64,000 nt of DNA from Larus michahellis (GCF_964199755.1 NC_133899.1:3410001-3474000); one strand, 5' to 3'. Shown: positions 41,167-52,568, counted from the first letter of the stretch. The notes: generated by a model from the letters alone, not told the origin. Numbers and translations are program-made.

Positions 41167-42877
41167 AACCGAGGACGCGGTGCTGTGCCGGTGGGGCGGT
41201 GCAAGGCTTTCGGTGTCCCCTGGGGGGCAGCACACGCCGCTCCGAGTCCCCGGGGCGGGCAGGTGAGCGCTGCTCCCGCCGCCGGCACCGGCCGCCCCGA
41301 GCGCCCGCCCGCCCGCCCCGGGGCCCGGGCAGCCCCCGAGGTGCGGGGAGAGCCCTCGGGGAGTGGAAGGGTCCGGGTTGCTGCTCTCGGGTGCTCGCCA
41401 AAGGCAAATAAAAGCTGCGGAGGGAAACCCGCCGCCTCCCGGCCCGGGGCTGTGCGGGTTCGTCGGGCGAACGCCGCCGCCGGAGTCCCGCGGAGGACGG
41501 GAGGGAGAAACCCGCCGTGCCCGGGGGGAGAGAGCGCTTCCCCCCTGCCTCTCGCTGGGAAGGACTCCTCTCCTTGCGCTCCCCCCGTTGGAAGCTGGGT
41601 ATTTTTCATAATGATGGGGTTTATTTATTTTTTTTTTTTCCCTTCCTGCGATTTGAAGTTTGGGCTTTCCCGAGCCCGTTGGTTGAGTCTCTGTTACGTT
41701 CCCAGCTGCAGCAAGCAAAGACCTTTTGCTGCTTCTCGGTTTTCTGTAGAAATTAATCTCGGTAAAGTTTTCAGCCGAGGAGAGGTAAGATTCCATCAAG
41801 GTTATTTCTCGAGAGCGTACCAGGCTTCTAGGAAGGGACAGCTCTAGGACACCGCAGGGGTGGCTTTGCTCAAGCTTTTGCATTGAAAAATTCCTGCCTT
41901 TTCAAAAGTTATGTTGTTTAAGAAATCCTGTGTGCTTATGTACGCTGAGAAAACGCCATAGTTTTTATAAGAAATATGATTTCTTTGAAAACCGAAGATA
42001 AAAACGTGAAGTCGTTCTCAAATTATTCCAGAAAAAAAAATAAAAAATGTTTTCTCGGTGGTCTTACATTTACATGGAAAGTATCAGCAGACCTCGCAGA
42101 ATTTACTATTTTTTTTTTTTCATAAAAAATCTCCCGGACGTTTGCTCGGTTTATGAAAAAAAACCCACAGAACTTTTACGTTTATTTCCATCAAAATTAA
42201 ATAACGATTTCCAAGCGTCCGGCGAAACTTCCCAACCAATTTTTCCATCGCAGATAATTTTTAATGATACCTCTTTGTAGAGGAGCTGCCTCTGTTTTTT
42301 TTTTTTTTCTTTTTCTCCCGTCTATCGCATAAAATCGTTTCCTTTCTTATTAAGAAAATCTCCGGTAATTAACAGCACCGCCGAGTTCCCACGGCCGGAG
42401 CCGGCTGCGGTCTCGTCGCCACCGTCCCGGCTGGGAGCGGGGAAGGGACCAGCAAAAATCACAGTCTGACTTTGGGGGGAAAAAAAATAATAAATCTTTC
42501 TTTAAAGCCTTACGAAGCCCCACAAATTGCAAGGAGGGAAAGGCAGAATTACAGTGTAAGAAACCAAAAAATCACCACTTAGAATCAAAGCAGGAGCAGC
42601 CCGGGACTCGGGGGAGGCAGCGGGAAGGAGACTTGCCGAAGTGACAGCTAATTAATTTCGACCTTATCTCGATCTCATCGGGCTCGAATCGATTTTGCAG
42701 CGGCTAATTTTTTTTTTTTTTTTTTTTTTGGCGGAACGGGGAGGGGGGAAGTCGCTGTTTCCCACCTTCTTTTCTTCGCCGGGCAGATCCTCGCTTCTCC
42801 CGGGCGGGACAGGGCGGCTGGCAGCGGTTTTCCCAAAACCCGAGTTTACACTTGGTCACCACGCGTCCCTAATTGTC

Positions 42878-42924
42878 CCCCTCTGATTGCCTCTAATGAA
42901 ATCATTAGAGAAAAGGCAGAGGGG
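42878..42924. promoter_or_regulatory. Nested inverted repeat with homeodomain-type core upstream of FOXC2
   Basis: CTCTAATGA (42891-42899) and TCATTAGAG (42902-42910) are exact reverse complements 2 bases apart. Outside them CCCCTCTG (42878-42885) and CAGAGGGG (42917-42924) are again exact complements. The core TAATGAAATCATTA offers two facing TAAT half-sites suited to homeodomain dimers. It lies 1.4 kb before the FOXC2 ATG. Confidence 0.5.
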
Positions 42925-43546
42925 CGGATTTCACATACACAAGAAAATCCGTCTCAATGGCCGGAACGAAAAAAAAAAAAAAGAAAGCCACTTAAGTGTG
43001 TTTCCTTTTTTTAAAAAAATAATAAAAATAGTAAAATGCCCTCAAAATCCCCCAAAGATGCAGAGGAATTTCTCAGTCCCCGGCGACGGCGGGGCCGGGG
43101 TGCGAGGGGCAAAGCGGGACGAGATGCCATTCGCCACCGGGCGAGCACGGCGGGGAGGGAGCCGGTGGCCTTTCCTGGCGCCGGGCGAGGAACCGCCGGC
43201 CCATTTCACTGAAAATAGATATATTTATAAAAAAAAGGTGTGGGGGGAGAAGGACCTGCCGGGCAGAGTGGCACCGTTACGTCGGCACCGCGGGGCGATA
43301 CGCGCTGTGTCGCGACTCCCGCCGTCCTTGCGATCGAAAAAAAAAAAAAAGAAAAAAGAAAAAAGTGCTTAAATACTTCGCTTTTTGGTGCAGCGCGAGG
43401 GAAGGTGCCGCGGGCTGAGCGGAGCCCCCGGCCGGACCCGCTCTGCGCCGGCTCCTTGTGGGTCCAAAACGTTAAAATTATAGAAGAAGGGGCTACATGT
43501 AATTTTTTAACTGCATATGTATAATTTGAGAGTAAAGCGCGGCCGC

Positions 43547-43590
43547 GAGCGCGCGCGCGCGCGCGTGTGTGTGTGTATGTGTGTGTGTGG
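43547..43590. repeat. (GC)n-(GT)n compound microsatellite in FOXC2 promoter
   Basis: A run of alternating GC passes into alternating GT/AT. Alternating purine-pyrimidine sequence of this kind can adopt Z-DNA. It lies immediately upstream of the CCAAT and GC boxes. Confidence 0.85.
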
Positions 43591-43634
43591 CGTGTGCCTG
43601 CGTGCGCCGCGCGCGGGCCCCCGCCTGCCTCCCC

Positions 43635-43718
43635 ATTGGCTGCGGCGTCGGGGCCGCGCTCGCCCATTGGCTGCTCGGGGTCGGCGGGCGGGGGGCGGGG
43701 CCGGCGGGCGGTAAAAGC
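43635..43718 (+). promoter_or_regulatory. FOXC2: FOXC2 core promoter: two inverted CCAAT boxes, GC box, TATA-like motif
   Basis: ATTGG (inverted CCAAT) occurs at 43635-43639 and 43666-43670, each in the context CCCATTGGCTGC, spaced 31 bp or about three helical turns, which suits NF-Y pairs. A GC box GGGGCGGGG follows at about 43692-43700 and a TATA-like GGTAAAAGC at about 43710-43718. This layout predicts a start near 43740-43750 and a 5' leader of about 540 bases. Confidence 0.6.
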
Positions 43719-44120
43719 GGGCGGGCGGCGCAGGGCGAGCCCGGGAGGCGGCGGCGCGGCCGGGAGGGAGCTCGGCGGCTCCGCGCTGAACCCACCCACC
43801 CCCCTCCCCTCCCTCCCTCGGCAGGGGCCCGGCGGGCTCCGGGAGAGTTCGGGGCCCTTGGTTGTGACAAGATTTGGTTTTCCGCAAGGCTGCTTTCTTT
43901 TTTTTCTTTTTTTTGTTTTTTTTTTTCCCCCCTTATTTTTTATTATTATTATTATATTTTTTTATATATATATAATTCCCTTTTCCTGCGAGAATAGGGT
44001 TCCCCACACGCACACACACTCCCCGCCTCCCGGGCTCGGGCCGTTGGTGTGTAGTATATCAGAGTAATAAAGAGGGAGGGAGAGGCGGCCAGAGACCACC
44101 CTGCCCCGGCGACCCGGAGG

Positions 44121-44144
44121 ATGCTGCTGCCGTGCCGCTGCTAG
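44121..44144 (+). CDS. Short upstream ORF in the FOXC2 leader
   Basis: The only upstream ATG between the predicted start site and the FOXC2 start codon opens a 7-residue frame, MLLPCRC, closed by TAG. It is out of frame with FOXC2 and ends 143 bases before the main ATG, so reinitiation is possible. Translation is inferred; it could modestly repress FOXC2. Confidence 0.4.
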   Translation: MLLPCRC

Positions 44145-44287
44145 AGGACACGCCGGGATTGAGCTCGTCTCCGAGACTCTCTCTCCCCTCTTCCTTCTCC
44201 GCAGAGGGGTCCCGGACGGGGGTGAGGCCCTTCCACCCTCCTCCTCCTTTTCCTCTCCTCCCCGGCCGCGGGAAGCCCCTCTCCATG

Positions 44288-45760
44288 ATGCAGGCTCGCT
44301 ACTCCGTCTCGGACCCCAACGCTTTGGGAGTGGTGCCGTATTTAAGCGAGCAGAACTATTACCGGACGGCGGGGACGTACGGCGGCATGGGCAACCCCAT
44401 GAGCGTCTACTCGGGCCACGCCGAGCAGTACGCGGCGGGGATGGGGCGCTCCTACGGCCCCTACCACCCCCACCAACCCGCCGCCCCCAAGGACCTGGTG
44501 AAGCCACCTTACAGCTACATCGCCCTCATCACCATGGCCATCCAGAACGCCCCCGACAAGAAGATCACGCTCAATGGGATTTACCAGTTCATCATGGACC
44601 GCTTCCCTTTCTACCGCGAGAACAAGCAGGGCTGGCAGAACAGCATCCGCCACAACCTCTCCCTCAACGAGTGCTTCGTCAAGGTGCCCCGCGACGACAA
44701 GAAGCCGGGCAAGGGCAGCTACTGGACCCTGGACCCCGACTCCTACAACATGTTCGAGAACGGCAGCTTCCTGCGCCGCCGGAGACGCTTCAAGAAGAAG
44801 GATGTCTCCAAGGAGAAGGAGGAGGCCCGGGAACGGCTGCTGAAGGAGCAGCCCAAGCCCCCCGGGCTGCCCGGCGCCGACCTCCCCAAGGAAGCCTCCT
44901 CCTCCTCTTCCTCCTCCTCCGCCTCGGCGCCGGCCTCCGAGAAGAAGGTGGTGATCAAGAGCGAGACGGCGTCTCCCGAGCTGCCGGTGATCACCAAGGT
45001 GGAGACGCTGAGCCCGGCCAGCGGCGGGGCCCTGCGGGACAGCCCCCGCAGCGCCGCCTCGCCCCCCGCCGCCGCCTCCCCCGAGGGCTCGCTGCCCGAG
45101 CATCACCCCGCCGGTAACGGGCTACCGGGCTTCAGCGTGGAGAGCATCATGACCCTGCGGACTTCCCCCGCGGGGGATCTCAGCCCGGTGAGTGCCGCCT
45201 CGGGCAGGACGGGCGCCGGGATGCCGCTGGGCTACCCGGCGGGGCAACCGTCGGGCTACAGCGCGGCGTGCAGCCAGGCCCTGGACACTAGTGGGAGCTA
45301 CCACTGCAGCATGCGGGCCATGAGCCTCTACAGCGGCGAGAGGCCGGGCCACATGTGCGTGCCCCCCGCACCGCTGGAGGAGGGTCTGGCCGAGCATCCC
45401 ACCGGTGCCCCATCGCCCCTCGGCACCCTGAGCCTGCCCTCGGGGCAGGAGGGCGGGCTGGGGAGCGGGCATCACCCCCACGGCGGCGGCGGAGGGGCGG
45501 CGGGGGGGCAACCCACCGCTTCCTGGTACCTCAACCACGGGGCTGAGCTGAGCCACCTGCCCGGCCACACTTTTGGCTCCCAACAGCAGACTTTTCCCAA
45601 CGTCCGGGAAATGTTCACCTCGCACCGGCTGGGGATGGAGAGCGCCTCGCTCAGCGACCACCAGGTGAGCAGCAACTCCGCCTGTCAGATCCCCTACAGA
45701 TCCGCGCCCTCCCTATACCGCCACGCCGCCCCCTACTCCTACGACTGCACTAAGTACTGA
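44288..45760 (+). CDS. FOXC2: FOXC2, forkhead box C2 transcription factor (single coding exon)
   Basis: 490 aa without introns (human 501). The N terminus [19 protein letters not shown] and EQNYYR are the FOXC activation region. Residues about 72-165 are the forkhead domain ([53 protein letters not shown]), followed by basic [17 protein letters not shown]. Residues about 203-211 are a Ser tract. VVIKSE and ITKVE fit SUMO acceptor motifs. [14 protein letters not shown], the FPNVREMF block and the end [13 protein letters not shown] are diagnostic of FOXC. ATG 44288 has A at -3 and matches the human start; an adjacent ATG at 44285 would add one Met. FOXC1 is excluded by the neighbours and by length. 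From the family, it acts in the nucleus in somitic, cardiovascular and lymphatic development. Confidence 0.97.
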   Translation: MQARYSVSDPNALGVVPYLSEQNYYRTAGTYGGMGNPMSVYSGHAEQYAAGMGRSYGPYHPHQPAAPKDLVKPPYSYIALITMAIQNAPDKKITLNGIYQFIMDRFPFYRENKQGWQNSIRHNLSLNECFVKVPRDDKKPGKGSYWTLDPDSYNMFENGSFLRRRRRFKKKDVSKEKEEARERLLKEQPKPPGLPGADLPKEASSSSSSSSASAPASEKKVVIKSETASPELPVITKVETLSPASGGALRDSPRSAASPPAAASPEGSLPEHHPAGNGLPGFSVESIMTLRTSPAGDLSPVSAASGRTGAGMPLGYPAGQPSGYSAACSQALDTSGSYHCSMRAMSLYSGERPGHMCVPPAPLEEGLAEHPTGAPSPLGTLSLPSGQEGGLGSGHHPHGGGGGAAGGQPTASWYLNHGAELSHLPGHTFGSQQQTFPNVREMFTSHRLGMESASLSDHQVSSNSACQIPYRSAPSLYRHAAPYSYDCTKY

Positions 45761-46619
45761 GTAGCCGCGACCCCCCCCCCCCAAAGCCAAAAAAAAAAAA
45801 AATTATTAATAATTATTATTGTTAAAAAACGATTAGGGGAAATAAAACCACACCAAACGCTTCAGACGGAGGGGAAAAAAATACAATAAAATAATCTGAC
45901 AGCTTCCCCGTGGACCTGGGGACCACAGAGTTTATAGATCCCAAGCCCCGTTCGGGGCCTCCTTAAATTCCAGGCAAGTAAATTCTACTTGAAAAGGGGG
46001 GTCTCTCCTAAACAAAAAAAAAAAAAAAAGGAATAATTTTATATATATGTCTATCTAAAAGTGGCAAATTTTATATGCTAAAGTATAGGGGGTCTCAGAA
46101 AAAATAAGTTATGGACCAATATCACAACGACCATTTATACGTTTTAAAAGAAAAAAAATATATAATTATATATATATAAATATATGTCCTGGGTATTTTT
46201 AAAGTTCTCTGTTGTACTGTAAAAATATGTGTGGATTTCTAATCAGGCTGATTTTCAGAGCCATTAATATAATATTTAAAGTTGAGTTCACTGGATTATT
46301 TTTGTCTCGCCCAACGATTCCTAATGTCCAAATTAATGACAAGTGATTTCTTTTTCTTCTCTGTACAATTATGCAATAGAGTTTCTTTCGTTTTAGAGCT
46401 GTTCTTTTCGCAAGACGTTGAAATAATTTATTTTTTGCTGGTGGATTTTTTTAGAAAGAAAAAAAAAAGACAAAGTATCTGATACTTTTTTATTATTATT
46501 TACGACGTGTGATGTTTTGTATAATAGATTTCATCTTGACCATTCCTAAGGACTATTTGCTTTAACCTGCTTCAAAGTTCGTTTGTCTTATGTGGTCCTA
46601 ATTGTTGTACTTACCTTAA

Positions 46620-46625
46620 AATAAA
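46620..46625 (+). terminator. FOXC2: FOXC2 polyadenylation signal (3' UTR 45761 to about 46645)
   Basis: AATAAA is followed within 40 bases by a GT-rich stretch (CTTGTCTGTGTATATACGTG), as expected of a cleavage site. The 3' UTR is strongly AT-rich, with TTTTA and ATTTA elements. Earlier AATAAA hexamers at 45841-45846 and 45885-45890 could give short forms. Confidence 0.65.
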
Positions 46626-48860
46626 TCCGTGCTGTTTTTTTCTGCTCCAAGTCTGGCGCTTGTCTGTGTATATACGTGGGGTTTTGCAGGGTTTTTTTTC
46701 CTCCCTCCGTCTTTCCTTCATGAGAAAAACTAGCTGTTTTTAAAGCAAAGTCTTTTTTTTTCTGGAGCCTAAAGATTTGTTATTGTGATTACATCTTTGA
46801 TCTAAGGTTTAGTTCACGTGGGGAGCTGGAAATAATACAACTGCGGGGGGGGAAACGAGTAAAACACCGCGGGGGCGGCCGGGTCTGAGCACCGACTTTC
46901 TCCCTCAATCCCGAATCCTTGGCCAGATTGAAATTCGGGGGAACTTTCCCAGGCCTCCGATGAGGAGAACGGGATAAAAAAGGAGCGTCAGGGAGGAGGA
47001 TTCCTGCTTCCTTTGCCCCGTCCCTGCAAGCGCAGGCCTTGTGCGGTCCTTCGCCTGTCCCAGCGCCCGGAGCCGGCTCTTCCCACGACAGAAAACAAAC
47101 AGAAAACCCCCCCTTTTTTTTTTTTTAAAAGGAAACCCGAAAAGCTACGAGCGGGTGCTAAGGCCGCTCGCTTAAACCCGAACTCGCTGCGGTGCCTAAA
47201 AGAAGGTGGAAAGTTTATTTCGGAATCATTTAAAGCTTTAAAATCCTCTCCCGTGTGAAGATTTGGCTGATTTTAACCTTCTCCTTATCTATTTAAGCTC
47301 CTATTCGCGATGCCGGGCGCTGACAGATGCTGTGCATTTTCCCCCCCCCCCCCCCAAATCAACCTTAACCTGCTAAAGCAGCTTTAACCTAAGGCAGAAG
47401 CGCAGGGGAACAGCAATGCCAAAGGCATGGAAATGCCGGGAGAGTCCGGAGCAGATTTTGGGAGGGCTCTTTGGGACTTCTCAGCTGCCCAGAGGCTCAG
47501 CCGTCCAACATTTCCCGGGACCGTGCCCCGCTTCCACCTCCCGCAGCCCCCCCCCCCCAATACTCCTCGTAGCCCTAGCTGGCTTAGGCAGCGGTCATAC
47601 GCGTGGGAGGCTGTTAAAATCGATGATATAAATTGGTTTTGATGGGGTAAATTTCACAAGCGCTAGAAAGCTGGCAAAAAGCACCGAAACTCTCGGTTTA
47701 AATGAGGAAAAATGTCCGAGTCTCACTTGATCTGTATTTTAAGGAACATTCTTGTAAAACTCTTGCCATTTTTCCTGGCTCTCAGAGGGTGGTTTTTATT
47801 TTTTTCTTTTCTTTCTCTTTTTTTTTTTTTTTTTTTTAATGCAACAAAACCCAATGTGCTATTTTAAAGCGAGAAAATAAATAGGATAAAGGGTAAAAAA
47901 AAATAGGATAAAAAGACAATAAACAGCATAAAAGAGTAAAAAGGAATTATAGGGTGAGAGTATGAAAAAAAAAAAAGCGGGGAAAAATTCTTCCCATGGC
48001 GCAGCCCACTTCCCCGCGTGTTTTCTCCCCGCCTGGAGCCCGGCGGCAGGGGGGGCGCCGGGTGGGCTCCTGCCCTCCTGGAGGTGTCTGAAATCAGGTG
48101 GCTGCCGTGGGTTTTCCCACCCGCGTCGAGAAATCCCGGGGCCGCTGATGCTCCCACCCCTTCCCAGGACAGAGAAGGGCGCTGGGCACACGGTGGACAG
48201 GGATGCTGGGGGCCGGGGCGTCCCCCCCCGGGGACTCTGCCACCCCCCCCCCCCCGCTGCTGCTGGACAGTTCCTGGGGGGGCGCAGCTTGAGCTGGGCT
48301 TGGGGGTCCTCCTTTCCTCCCCGACCCCTTGTTAGTGTGGTTTTTTTTTCCCTGTCCCGGTGGGATGCACCCCCGTGGGGTCTGCGCTGCTCCCGGTCCC
48401 TCTCTCCCTGCGCTGCTGCGCTCCGGAGATGGCGGGATTTCGTGATTTCAGGATTTCGGGATTTCAGGAGCTTGGCAGAAAAAACCAAGGCCTCTAATTA
48501 TTGCTGAGAGCGGTGCGGGCCCGGGAGCTTGCAGGATCAGTCCTTCCCGCTGGCAGGGAACCGCACCGGGAGCAGGGTGGGCATCCAGCCCCGCCACCCA
48601 CCCAGGGGCAGGGGGCTGAGAGCGTTGTCCCTTTGCTGTGCCCTGTCCCAGATGTCATCTGCCCCCCTCCGTCGAGCCCCAGTCGCCCCCACCATTCCGA
48701 GGGGAGCCCCTTTGGGTGGGCTGATTTTGCAGGCGAGGTGAGAGCAAAGTCGGGGCGCAGGGACCTTTTCGGGGCTGTATTTAAAAGCTGAGATATGGAG
48801 GTCGATAACGCGATAGGCGTCTGTCGCGACAGGTGACTTCAGCCCGGCGGGGGCAGAGGA

Positions 48861-48900
48861 GGAGGAAGAAAGGAAGGAAGGAAGGAAGGAAGGAGGAAGG
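48861..48900. repeat. (GGAA)n microsatellite
   Basis: About seven perfect GGAA/GAAG units lie between GGAGGAAGAA and GGAGGAAGG. It is a purine-only simple repeat. Confidence 0.85.
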
Positions 48901-49684
48901 CCCGGGGTAGCTGCTGCAGACAGCCGCGGCCGGATCGGGCCCCGCAGACCCTCGCAGCTGAAGGACCAGCATAAACCCCCCCTGTAGCAGATCAGGAGGG
49001 CCAAGCTCGGCCCCAGGGGGGGCCGGCTGAAGCTGCTGCATGCCCCGTTGCGTCGGGCCGGGGCCCAGCGCTGTTCCGGGCAGTGGATGAGGTTGGTGGA
49101 TGGGGTTTTATTACTTTTTTTTTTTTTCTTGCTGCGCTGCCATTAATCTACGGATTTGCAAACCCGTCCGAAAGCCCAGACGCCTCAGGGTTTCGGGAGG
49201 GGAAAGGACAGCGGTTTTCCAGCTCGTTCCCGCCGGGAAGGTCCCTGCGTGAGATATCCTCGCAGCCCGGCCGAGGGAGCGTTTCCCTGGTGCTTCGGGA
49301 CACGGGTAAAACACAATCCCTTTAGGGCTTTAGGAAGCCCCCCAGGTCTCTGCACAACCCAGGCACGGAGCTGTCTGGTCCCCCCCCAAGCCGTCCCACC
49401 TCCCCTGGAGCTCGGCAACGCGCCGTGGGAAGGCGCCGCACAGGAGGTTTTTGGGGAAGGCCGCTAGCTCTTCTGTCACTTGGGAGGGGACTTTACAGAA
49501 AGTTCATACCAGGCGCCGGAAGGCCGGGAGAGAAAGAAATATACCCCAAACCTCGGGTCAGTATCGAGCGACCTCGCAGCTGTACAGCGCCATGCACGGC
49601 GAGGGGGCGAGAGGTGGGCAGCTCCCGCCGGGCCCCTCCGGGGGGTCGTGTCTAAGGCGACCCAGGCCGGGCTGAGACGGGAGT

Positions 49685-50115
49685 GGGGAGCACAGATTTA
49701 CACCCCCGTTCCCCCCGGGCCGGGGTGTAGCAAAGAGTGGGGAGCACCAGTTTATATCCCCGCTCCCGCTGGGCCGGGATGAAGCAGAAGCGGGGAGCAG
49801 GGATTTACACCTCTGTTTCCCCCGGGCCGGGATGCAGGAAGAAGTGGGGTGCACTGCTTTACACCCCTGCTCCCTCCCCGGCCCGGGATGCAGCAAGGTG
49901 CGGGGAGCACTGATTTACATCCCTGCTCCCTCACGGTCGGGGGGTGCAGCAAGGCGTGGGGAGCACCGATTCGTGCCCTGCTCCCTCCCCGGGACGGGAC
50001 GCAGCAGAAGTGGGGAGCACTGATTTACACCCCTGCTTGCCCCCGAGCCGGGACGCAGCAGAAGTGGGGAGCACCTCTTTTACACTCCGCTCCCCCCGGG
50101 TGCCCCGGACGGGAG
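49685..50115. repeat. 54-bp minisatellite, about eight copies
   Basis: Units start GGGGAGCAC at 49685, 49739, 49792, 49846 (as GGGGTGCAC), 49902, 49958, 50012 and 50066, so the period is 53-56 bp. Each runs GGGGAGCACTGATTTACACC, then CCTGCTCCCTCCCCGG, then GCCGGGATGCAGCAGAAGTG, with 10-25% differences between units. It makes spurious open frames on both strands; no function is evident. Confidence 0.95.
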
Positions 50116-52200
50116 CGCTCCTGGCTGCTGCTTTAAAAGGGGGTTGTCAGCCGGAGAGGAGGGGAAACACGTCCAGGAGCGCCTCCACCGCCGGCTCCGT
50201 GGTTTGTTTTTTTTTTTTTTCCGTTCAGGGGAAGAGCGACGACGACAACAACAACAACAAAGCCCCTCTCCGCCGCACCGCTCGCCTCCCCGGTCCCCCC
50301 CGGTCCCCCCCGCATCCGTCGGAGCCGCTCGGAGGGCTGCTCCCGGGCGGATAACGCGGCGAGCTCCGGCGATGCCGCCGGCAGAGGAGGGACAGACGGC
50401 AGGCAGCACACGAGCCGGGAAGAAGGAGCGGACAGAAAAGCCGCATCCCCGCCTCCAAGGATTTCCTACCGCGAAGAGGAGGAGAAGAGGGGAAAACAAG
50501 GAGGAAGCAAGAATTTTACTGGGGGAGGGAGCTCGGGGAGTGAGCGGGAGCCCGTGTGCCTGTCTCCTGCCGTACACGCGAGTATTTATTGTTTTAATAA
50601 TCCGTGCTTGGAGCGTCCCAAGGAGCGGGGGACTCCCCGAGGTGGGGAGAGGAGGGGGTTGGGGGGGTGGGGGGGGGCACCCTTGGCCTTGGCAGGGCTG
50701 CCCTGAGGATGCGCCGGGCGGGTTAGAGCAGCCGGGGTCTGCCCCATCCCTCCCCGGCGAGGGTGCTCAAGGCGGGGGGGTTCCTGGGAGTGCTGGTCCC
50801 CAGGGTCGAGATGAGAGGAGCCTTGCCCGTCCCCAAACCCTTCTCCTGCCTCACCTTTTTTTTTTTTTTTTTATTTTTTTTTTATTTATTTAGGGGTTTA
50901 TTGCATTTATAGCACGCGTTATGGATGGCTCCTGCAGCTCCCGGGGCCGGCGGGTGTGTGCGTCGCGGGGGGGGTGTGTGTGGATGCGGCGGTAGCGGCA
51001 AGGGCGGTGTTAGAGGGGTGGGTTTCCCTTCCCCTGCGTGGGACCAGCCAGTGAGCGGGGAGACCCCCCCCCACCCCCGCCCGAGAAGCCACCTCCCTCC
51101 GCACCCCGGCTGTATTTCCCAGGCTCGCATGGCGGCTTGCAGCCCTTAGGATTCATCTGGGGCTCCACAGCCAGCGCGCTGGTTTTTAGCCCGGGGGTGC
51201 AACCCCTTCGCCCGGTGGTTGACTGGGGGAACGGCAGGAGGGGAGCAGGAGTGGGTGAGAAACCCCACGGGTGCTGGGGAGCTTGCAGGGAGGTCCGAGG
51301 CGGAGCGGGGCGGGGGGGGGGCATCGCCAGGGCCGGACACCTCGGAGCCCGGCTTTTACCTCTTCCCCTGCCAGGTAAAAGTCCCACCACGGTCGTGGGA
51401 GCTGCACTGATGGGATATTTCTCTCCGAAGGAAGAAGGGATCCTCCTCTTCCCTCCCCCCGGAGAAGTGATGCTCTACGGAACAGGGTCTCCCCGGGGGC
51501 TAACGCAGGTCTGAGCCGCGGGGGGCTGGGGAAACAGCCGACACCTCCAACTGCATCGGAATCCCTCGGGGCCTCGGATTAAAACTGTTACATCAGTTTT
51601 ATATGAAAATAAATATATATATATAAAATCCAACAACACAAAACACAGCCCCAAACCTGGACGTTTATACAGAAAAAGAGCATCCAGAAAAAGAGCATCA
51701 CGAATTCCTAATGTAAGCACCGGCCAGCTGTGTGCACTTGTAAAGTTGTTATAATCCCCCTCCTTGTTATAAACAGGAAAGTACATAATATAAAGCAACA
51801 GGCCCGCATTCACAAATACTGACTCTCCTCCCCGCGCCTGCCAAATTCCCCTTTTACGAAGCTCGCTGCAGCCCCCGGGCGACTCCCCCGGCGCAGCCCC
51901 ACTTGCCCGGGGCTGAGCCCAGGGCTCGCCCTCCACCCGCTCCCGGGTGGCCCGTCGCGACGAGGCGTGGAGGGGGGTGGGGGGGGGACAGGACCGGCCC
52001 CGGCCACCGCTCCGAGCCGGGTCCCCACACGGGGAGGTGCAGGCTCCGTCCGGGGACGCCCGCCACACCTGGGCCCCCCCCTTCCTCCGGACTCCAGACA
52101 GCCCCTTTCCCTTCCTCCCCGTCGCAGCGCTGCCTGCTCCTCTCATCGGTCCCTTTTTTCTTCCATTCTTTCAATTTTTAGTTATTATTATTATTTTTTT

Positions 52201-52222
52201 GTTGTTGTTGTTGTTGTTGTTT
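52201..52222. repeat. (GTT)n microsatellite
   Basis: About seven GTT units follow a TTA/T-rich run (52181-52200). This is a simple repeat about 620 bp before the FOXL1 start codon. Confidence 0.85.
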
Positions 52223-52382
52223 AATGCCCCGGTTTTCCTGCGGGGATCCTTGCCCGCTGCTCCCCGAGCTCCAGCAGCGAACATCCTGCTCTGCTGTGTG
52301 TGCTTGCAGCGTCAAAGGGTGGACGTGATATTTCAAACATCAGATCAGTGCGTTTATATATTGGGTGCCCGGAAATTTTTCC

Positions 52383-52568
52383 AAATAAACACAGCTTGAT
52401 TCGACTTGGGTGGGCAGACTTATCAACAGACTAATTCTATAAACAAATGAAGGAATAACCCGGAGACCATTGGCTGGTACCAGCAAGACACGTGGAGAGA
52501 GCTTGGAGTTTTGTAGCAATGAAATTTTAATTAATGTGGGTGGGCTGAGAACACAAACGACTGTTTAT
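52383..52568 (+). promoter_or_regulatory. FOXL1: FOXL1 upstream regulatory region with GLI-like and FOX-like motifs
   Basis: TGGGTGGGC, one base off the GLI consensus TGGGTGGTC, occurs at 52407-52415 and 52537-52545, each in the context GGGTGGGC followed by NGA. FOX-type motifs lie at 52386-52391 (TAAACA in AAATAAACACAG), 52438-52445 (TATAAACA) and 52562-52568 (TGTTTAT). An inverted CCAAT box (ACCATTGGCTGG) lies at 52466-52477. Foxl1 is a known Hedgehog/GLI target in gut mesenchyme. The block is 270-455 bp before the start codon. Confidence 0.5.

Larger units (their letters stand above)
38561..43060. other. MTHFSD-FOXC2 intergenic region with assembly gap
   Basis: No coding gene is recognised. 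It holds an ancient amniote repeat near 39540-39625, an exact GLI-consensus nonamer (39509-39517), the N gap, a CpG-rich segment after the gap (41167-41600) and AT-rich, probably regulatory DNA from 41880 to 42960 with MEIS/HOX-like TGACAGCTAATTAAT near 42640. Confidence 0.6.
46650..52350. other. FOXC2-FOXL1 intergenic region
   Basis: No protein gene is recognised. AT-rich DNA to about 47400 gives way to GC-rich DNA (47400-51500) with simple repeats and a 54-bp minisatellite, then AT-rich flank to FOXL1. A long T run lies at 47819-47837, a C run at 47341-47355 and a GAC/AAC-rich stretch near 50233-50262. A short 9-bp-periodic GGATTTCGT-like series lies at 48431-48468. Confidence 0.6.

Noticed and set aside
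40762-41883. 373-codon minus-strand frame across the assembly gap
   Set aside because: It is open only because the 200 N carry no stop codons. The flanks show no homology.
44132-44287. In-frame upstream extension of FOXC2 by 52 codons
   Set aside because: The frame is open but begins at GTG, not ATG, and the added residues match no FOXC2 N terminus.
49558-50136. Open frames with repeated CSPLLP/HPG-like peptides
   Set aside because: They are read-through of the 54-bp minisatellite, whose period near a multiple of three keeps frames open.
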